In this document: positions 5,347-7,735 of the stretch, piece after piece
Position numbering within the stretch: position 1 is the first letter of the stretch
Layout of the letters: every line of letters starts with the position of its first letter
Assembly (NCBI GenBank): GCA_947631875.1
Contig: CANRMV010000050.1
Span: forward strand, 1-7,735
From: an uncultured Clostridia bacterium
Lineage (GTDB): Bacteria; Bacillota; Clostridia; Christensenellales; UBA1242
Length of the DNA: 7,735 bases
Reading direction: 5' to 3'
Notes under the pieces: generated by a model
Told to the model about the DNA's origin: nothing
Seen by the model: the letters and a program-made list of their open reading frames with translations, nothing else
The model's database searches: none
Translations under genes and position numbers: made by a program

Positions 5347-5970
5347 ATGGGATTTTTAGATATTTTTAAAAGAAAAATAAATCGCCTGCCAAGAGATTGG
5401 CAATTTTACACAAGAACATCATCTGTGGATTTTCAAATGAAAACAAAAAGCCCATATGAAACTTATGACGAAGAAGCGGAAAATCTCAAAACTTATGCCC
5501 TTTCTCACGGAAGAACTCACGGCGGCAGAGAGCAAGGCAAAGAAAGTTTCACCTACGTGACCTCAAAAAAATTGGTGCTTTATGTATATCATTTTGATGA
5601 CGGCAGAAAAGATGATTGCGGCAGATGGATTTCAAATTGGCTAATGGTGTTTTTAACGCGCGATGAGGCAAAGCAATACACCCCACAAAACTTTGTGGAT
5701 GATGTGTATGCAAAAAAAGCAAAATTAGGAATAACTTATCCAACCGGCTTTGATTTTGCAAATAAATTTCCTGTTATTTGGAATGACGAACAAATTATGG
5801 AAAGCAATGACCCTTTGTTCTTAAAAAGACATAAAAACACAAAACAAATAGATTCCGTTTTGTTCAAAAATAGTTTTCAAAAACAAAACTTGGCTTGGCA
5901 GGCAAGTAAAAAAGAATATGCAACTTTCCTCACAACAACCTACATCCCAGAAAAATCACGAAACAAATAA
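5347..5970 (+). CDS. Hypothetical protein, 207 residues
   Basis: I do not recognise this protein. It begins MGFLDIFKRKINRLPRDW, a short amphipathic, basic N-terminus of a kind seen in many small cytosolic Firmicutes proteins. No signal peptide or membrane helix is visible. It is rich in aromatic residues (Trp19, Trp94, Trp98, Trp145, Trp184; many Tyr and Phe) and charged throughout, with a His/Gly patch SHGRTHGGREQG at 53-64 and a Cys at 91, which suggests a compact folded, soluble protein. The start is secure: AAGGAGG at 5331-5337 lies nine bases before the ATG. It follows the DHH gene by 49 nt with no terminator or clear promoter between, so it is probably co-transcribed, and ends at a strong terminator. 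Base composition is like that of its neighbours, giving no sign of recent transfer. Confidence 0.85.
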   Translation: MGFLDIFKRKINRLPRDWQFYTRTSSVDFQMKTKSPYETYDEEAENLKTYALSHGRTHGGREQGKESFTYVTSKKLVLYVYHFDDGRKDDCGRWISNWLMVFLTRDEAKQYTPQNFVDDVYAKKAKLGITYPTGFDFANKFPVIWNDEQIMESNDPLFLKRHKNTKQIDSVLFKNSFQKQNLAWQASKKEYATFLTTTYIPEKSRNK

Positions 5971-5997
5971 AAAAGGCGCTTATTGCGTCTTTTTTTT
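5969..5997. terminator. Bidirectional intrinsic terminator between convergent units
   Basis: Arms 5969-5979 (A tract plus GGCGC) and 5985-5995 (GCGTC plus T tract) pair around a TTATT loop, with one G-U wobble in the plus-strand RNA. Eight Ts (5990-5997) follow on the plus strand, and six (complement of 5969-5974) on the minus strand. It therefore can end both the DHH unit and the sleB-ypeB unit. It overlaps the stop codons of both flanking genes (5968-5970 and 5996-5998). Confidence 0.85.
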
Positions 5998-7447
5998 ACA
6001 TCAACTTAGATGAGTCAGAAGTTTCAACAACTTTTAGAATGTTTTCTTCCGTGCCATCATTTGCATTGAAATAAATGTAATAGGTTGCCCCGTCTCTTTC
6101 GCAAACAAATTCATAACACAAAACTTGTCTGTTGTAATCAAGCGGTGCAAGCACAAGCCTGCTTCCTTTGATATCAAACGAGGTGTCAATGTTTGCTTTC
6201 AAATTTTCTGCCTCAAATTTTGGAGCGCCCAACGTTCGTTTTGTGTGATTTGTAAAGTAAGCAATGGCGTCATAGCCAATCACATCACCTTTTTCCATGT
6301 CCACCTTAACTTTCACAAGGTCTGGATAAAGCACAACTCCATTTTCAGTTGGAGTGATGTTGAAAAATGCTTGCGAATTTAACATTTCATGCCAAACAAC
6401 TGCTGGCTTTTCAATTCCATTTTCTTTCGCAAAATTGAGGGCAATTTTTTCGGCTTGGTCAAGTTCAATGTTTTGAATGTCGCTTGCAACATTGCCGCTG
6501 ACAGTCAATATGTTTCCGCCAATTTTTGTGACTTGAACATACAGCCTCTTTTGGTCAGAATTTTTTATTGAAAAGTTGTAAGTGTTAAACTTGCCATCGG
6601 TTTCCCCTTCAAAATTTATGCCTGATAAATTTTTAAAAGTTTTGTCCACTTTTTGATAAGCCTCATCCTTTGAAACCTCGCTGCCTTTAAGCCCAACAAT
6701 TTTTTGATTGACAACGCTGTCCGAAAATGGGCCATCATAAATCATTGAAGGATAGTCAGTGTCCGTTGTTTTAATTCCAGAAAAGTTCACTGTAAAATCG
6801 TCAATCTCGCCGTTTGCGTGAGATGATGCCTCCACAATGCTATAACCCATAAGAATTTTTTCAGACATTTGGTTCAAATACTCTTTCATTTCACTCAGCG
6901 ACTTGTGCATTTCCCTTAAAGTTGAAAGGTCACTTTCAGTTAACGCACCTCCTTTGTTAAGTTTTTCCTCCAAGACCTGAGTGTAGCCCGACATTTGATT
7001 TATAAATCTCACACTTTGCACAATGTTGTCATTTGAGAGTGGCAAGGCGGCAATGTTGAATTGCATATCCTTTGACGCATCCGCAATTTCGCCAAGCATT
7101 TTTGCTTGATAATTTTCACTGCTTGACGCCAAAAGTTTGCTGATTTTCATGTCCGCATTGTTCACATTGTCAACAAGTTCATAGTAATTTCTCTTGTAAA
7201 CGCTGTCAAGTTGAAGGGAATATTCATTGGCCTGCGACTGAGTTATTCCATATGCTATGCCAAGCCCAAGCGAGGTTGCGCCTAATATTCCTGTTGAAAT
7301 TGCAAGTCCAATAACCGCACCTCTCAAACCCTTTTTGCCACTTTTTTCGTGTTTTTGCTGTTTTTTTTGCATTTTTTGCTCATTTTTGACATTATTTTTC
7401 GTGTTTTTTTGATTTTGTTCATTGTTTTTCATTTCATTGTTTTCCAT
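5996..7447 (-). CDS. ypeB: Spore germination protein YpeB
   Basis: YpeB is the partner of the cortex-lytic enzyme SleB; in Bacillus the two depend on each other for assembly and stability in the spore, and YpeB is degraded at germination. This 483-residue protein has a polar Lys/Asn/Gln-rich tail (1-40), one membrane segment (about 42-68, probably an uncleaved anchor), a helical N-terminal domain (about 75-205), then the YpeB signature DYPSMIYDGPFSD (231-243) and PepSY-like repeats with QAEKIALNFAKENG (331-344) and LYPDLVKVKVDMEKGDVIGYDA (373-394). The start fits: AGAGGTGA lies just before the ATG. The gene begins nine bases after the sleB stop, whose TAG overlaps this ribosome site, so the two are coupled. 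B. subtilis YpeB is about 450 residues and starts close to its membrane segment, so the tail is an extension. Expression is probably forespore-specific, with the promoter outside the window. Confidence 0.93.
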   Translation of the reverse strand: MENNEMKNNEQNQKNTKNNVKNEQKMQKKQQKHEKSGKKGLRGAVIGLAISTGILGATSLGLGIAYGITQSQANEYSLQLDSVYKRNYYELVDNVNNADMKISKLLASSSENYQAKMLGEIADASKDMQFNIAALPLSNDNIVQSVRFINQMSGYTQVLEEKLNKGGALTESDLSTLREMHKSLSEMKEYLNQMSEKILMGYSIVEASSHANGEIDDFTVNFSGIKTTDTDYPSMIYDGPFSDSVVNQKIVGLKGSEVSKDEAYQKVDKTFKNLSGINFEGETDGKFNTYNFSIKNSDQKRLYVQVTKIGGNILTVSGNVASDIQNIELDQAEKIALNFAKENGIEKPAVVWHEMLNSQAFFNITPTENGVVLYPDLVKVKVDMEKGDVIGYDAIAYFTNHTKRTLGAPKFEAENLKANIDTSFDIKGSRLVLAPLDYNRQVLCYEFVCERDGATYYIYFNANDGTEENILKVVETSDSSKLM

Positions 7448-7456
7448 AACTCACCT

Positions 7457-7735
7457 CTAAATTGCAAACACATGGTGGCCAATCGTCACAACTGTTTTCT
7501 TGTTGTAAATCCATTTGTTTGTTGCTGTGCCAGCATTATAATAGTAAAGGCATCCATAAGTTGGGTCCCAACCATTCATTGCATCTCTTGCAGCATTGAT
7601 TGCAGTTTGGTTTGGAGTTAAGTTTATTTGCCCATCATTAACACAAGTGAATGCCCATGGTTGATAAATAACGCCCGCAATGGTGTTTGGAAAATCTGGA
7701 CTTTTCACTCTGTTCAAAATCACCGCTGCCACAGC
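7457..7735 (-). CDS. sleB: Spore cortex-lytic enzyme SleB, C-terminal part (runs off the window)
   Basis: The last 92 residues of a Hydrolase_2 (SleB/CwlJ) domain, a lytic transglycosylase that degrades cortex peptidoglycan during spore germination. Family segments seen are AAVILNRVKSPDFPNTIAGVIYQPWAFT, here in one run of about 28 residues near the left end of the protein fragment, then INLTPNQTAINAARDAMNGWDP, and the C-terminal WIYNKKTV and GHHVFAI. The frame is open through the window edge, so the GTG at 7732 is internal and not a start. The catalytic Glu, which lies upstream in the INGEA region in SleB and CwlJ, is outside the window. CwlJ shares the domain, but the adjacent ypeB marks this as SleB. 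The hydrolase's export signal and peptidoglycan-binding domain, if present, are also outside. Confidence 0.93.
   Translation of the reverse strand, partial: AVAAVILNRVKSPDFPNTIAGVIYQPWAFTCVNDGQINLTPNQTAINAARDAMNGWDPTYGCLYYYNAGTATNKWIYNKKTVVTIGHHVFAI

Noticed and set aside
7349..7621. A 90-codon plus-strand hydrophobic frame opposite ypeB and sleB
   Set aside because: Its Phe/Leu/Ile run is the complement of the Lys/Asn-rich YpeB tail; both minus-strand genes there are secure.
7730..7732. GTG as the start of a small 91-residue protein
   Set aside because: The frame stays open to the window edge and the residues before the GTG continue the SleB family pattern, so it is an internal codon.

Overview
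The window looks like chromosomal DNA of a low-GC, endospore-forming member of the Bacillota, most likely an uncultured Clostridia-type anaerobe. This is inferred from AT-rich codon and intergenic composition, Lys/Asn/Phe-rich proteins, strong AGGAGG-type ribosome binding sites, a UUG start, and the joint presence of SpoVG, SleB and YpeB. No RNA gene, IS element, CRISPR array or phage hallmark was seen.

Left part (1-3752, minus strand): a three-gene cell-wall operon reads leftward from 3752. It starts with murC (UDP-MurNAc:L-Ala ligase), continues with an alpha/beta hydrolase, and ends with a Mur ligase of MurF type whose usual N-terminal nucleotide-sugar domain is replaced by membrane segments. 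The genes are separated by 9 nt each. Further left, after a 143-nt AT-rich spacer with nested inverted repeats and a likely promoter, an unrecognised minus-strand gene runs off the window edge.

Middle (3753-4190): a compact divergent promoter region separates murC from spoVG (plus strand, UUG start). spoVG is monocistronic here and ends in a clear intrinsic terminator.

Middle-right (4190-5997, plus strand): a perfect-consensus sigma-A-type promoter drives a DHH/DHHA1 phosphoesterase that is cut by an in-frame TAA exactly in the linker between its two domains, followed by an unrecognised 207-residue protein. A hairpin with A and T tracts on both sides ends this unit and also serves the convergent unit from the right.

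Right part (5996-7735, minus strand): the 3' end of sleB, a spore-cortex lytic hydrolase, followed by ypeB, its partner protein required for SleB assembly in spores. YpeB carries an unusual 40-residue polar N-terminal tail.

Taken together, the window carries peptidoglycan precursor synthesis (MurC, MurF), a developmental RNA/DNA-binding regulator (SpoVG) and spore-cortex degradation (SleB/YpeB). The points most worth a second look are the split DHH phosphoesterase, the membrane-anchored MurF with its hydrolase neighbour, the possibly leaderless murC, and the nested palindrome at 207-304.
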